Below are positions 56,589 through 57,027 of a stretch of 57,027 nucleotides of DNA, piece after piece. The DNA is taken from NCBI GenBank assembly GCA_037178675.1, contig JAYMGJ010000054.1, positions 1-57,027 on the forward strand, in the 5' to 3' direction. The notes beneath the pieces are model-generated. The model was not told the origin of the DNA and made no database searches. It saw only the letters and a list, made by a program, of their open reading frames with translations. The first letter of the stretch is position 1, and each line of letters opens with the position of its first letter. The DNA is from Scleroderma bovista (taxonomy: Eukaryota > Basidiomycota > Agaricomycetes > Boletales > Sclerodermataceae). The position numbers and the translations under genes are program-made.

Positions 56589-56850
56589 GTCTGGCTGGTC
56601 TGGCTGGTCTGGCTGGTCTGGCTGGTCTGGCTGGTCTGGCTGGTCTGGTGGGTCTGACTGACTGCTGGTCTGACTGCTCTGGCTGCTCTGGCTGGTCTGG
56701 CTGGTCTGGCTGGTCTGGCTGGTCTGGCTGGTCTGGCTGGTCTGGCTGGTCTGGCTGGTCTGGCTGGTCTGGCTGGTCTGGCTGGTCTGGCTGGTCTGGC
56801 TGGTCTGGCTGGTCTGGCTGGTCTGGCTGGTCTGGCTGGTCTGGCCATCT
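56589..56850. repeat. Near-perfect 9-bp tandem array (GGTCTGGCT)
   Basis: About two dozen GGTCTGGCT units, with one irregular patch at 56646-56690. Seventeen or so units from 56690 on are almost identical, so this part has expanded recently. Its three frames give (PDQ)n, (PAR)n and (SQT)n peptides, which are not genes. Confidence 0.9.
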
Positions 56851-57027
56851 GGTTTCAGACACCCTGGTCTGATGGTCTGGAATGGTCTGACTGACTTATC
56901 TGACTTATCCATCTTAACTGTCTGATTCCAGACAATCCAGACACTGTAAGAGAGTTAAGACCAATTGTCACCTTGCTGATGTTGGGGTCACACACAATAT
57001 ATTCGATAAACTAGTGCGAGTATTGAT
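56851..57027. other. Outer edge of the quasi-palindrome and window end
   Basis: Irregular GGTCTGATGGTCTGG words end near 56960. The 19-bp inverted-repeat partner (56963-56981) follows. Beyond it is AT-rich sequence not seen elsewhere in the window. Confidence 0.6.

Noticed and set aside
56570..56912. Long frames of (PAR)n, (PDQ)n and (SQT)n peptides
   Set aside because: They are the three readings of the 9-bp GGTCTGGCT array, with no start context or domain.
1..57027. tRNA or rRNA genes
   Set aside because: No cloverleaf-like A and B box pairs or rRNA cores were recognised on either strand by eye.

Overview
The window reads as nuclear DNA of a mushroom-forming basidiomycete (Agaricomycetes). 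The reasons are short 45-60 nt introns with GTRNGT donors and CTRAC-type branch sites, KDZ transposases with a CxC2-type cysteine cluster, TET/JBP-like dioxygenase genes beside them, PIF/Harbinger and chromovirus elements, and Agaricomycete-style Zn2Cys6 coiled-coil proteins. I cannot name the species. A transposon-rich ectomycorrhizal genome such as Laccaria, Pisolithus or Suillus relatives is a guess. I see no ordinary housekeeping gene; almost everything is mobile or repetitive.

The backbone is a multi-gene KDZ transposon cassette present in three copies. Its order is Z (Zn2Cys6 protein, leftward), V (small VRF protein, rightward), B (WFYNH-motif protein, leftward), KDZ transposase (rightward), D (unknown, leftward) and E (TET/JBP-like 2OG-Fe(II) dioxygenase). 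Cassette 1 fills 1-17689. Cassette 2 fills 25527-about 36030 in the same order, except that E is flipped and lies between inverted 30-bp repeat arrays. Cassette 3 is a reversed remnant with only V and Z (38198-42820). All three are decayed. KDZ2 lacks two catalytic acidic residues, and several genes carry TGA codons where the sister copy has arginine or arginine is expected.

Younger elements have landed inside cassette genes. A PIF/Harbinger element (3112-6196, two genes) splits V1. A 538-bp hAT MITE (10926-11463, 8-bp TSD) and a 1242-bp solo LTR (7489-8730, 5-bp TSD) split B1; a second hAT MITE copy (517-1030) cuts Z1. A 721-bp CACTA-type foldback MITE (41427-42147, 3-bp TSD) splits Z3.

A coding-intact Ty3/gypsy chromovirus (17690-25526, minus strand, 631-bp LTRs) joins cassettes 1 and 2. 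It has no target-site duplication. Its gag and pol appear linked by a -1 frameshift on an A7 heptamer. On the opposite strand, between pol and the 3' LTR, it carries an intron-containing gene for a Zn2Cys6 coiled-coil protein.

The right third (42.8-57 kb) is repeat-dominated. It holds degenerate CCGCGGT minisatellite DNA hit by a 681-bp solo LTR (44447-45127), a tyrosine recombinase gene fragment (46033-46857), and a roughly 10-kb quasi-palindrome built of tandem arrays (outer GTCTGAC/GTCAGAC type, inner GTC/GAC trinucleotide, hairpin centre near 49824). A second chromovirus (51220-56588) has inserted into the right outer array with a GTCTG duplication. The palindrome ends in a 19-bp inverted repeat at 46792-46810 and 56963-56981.
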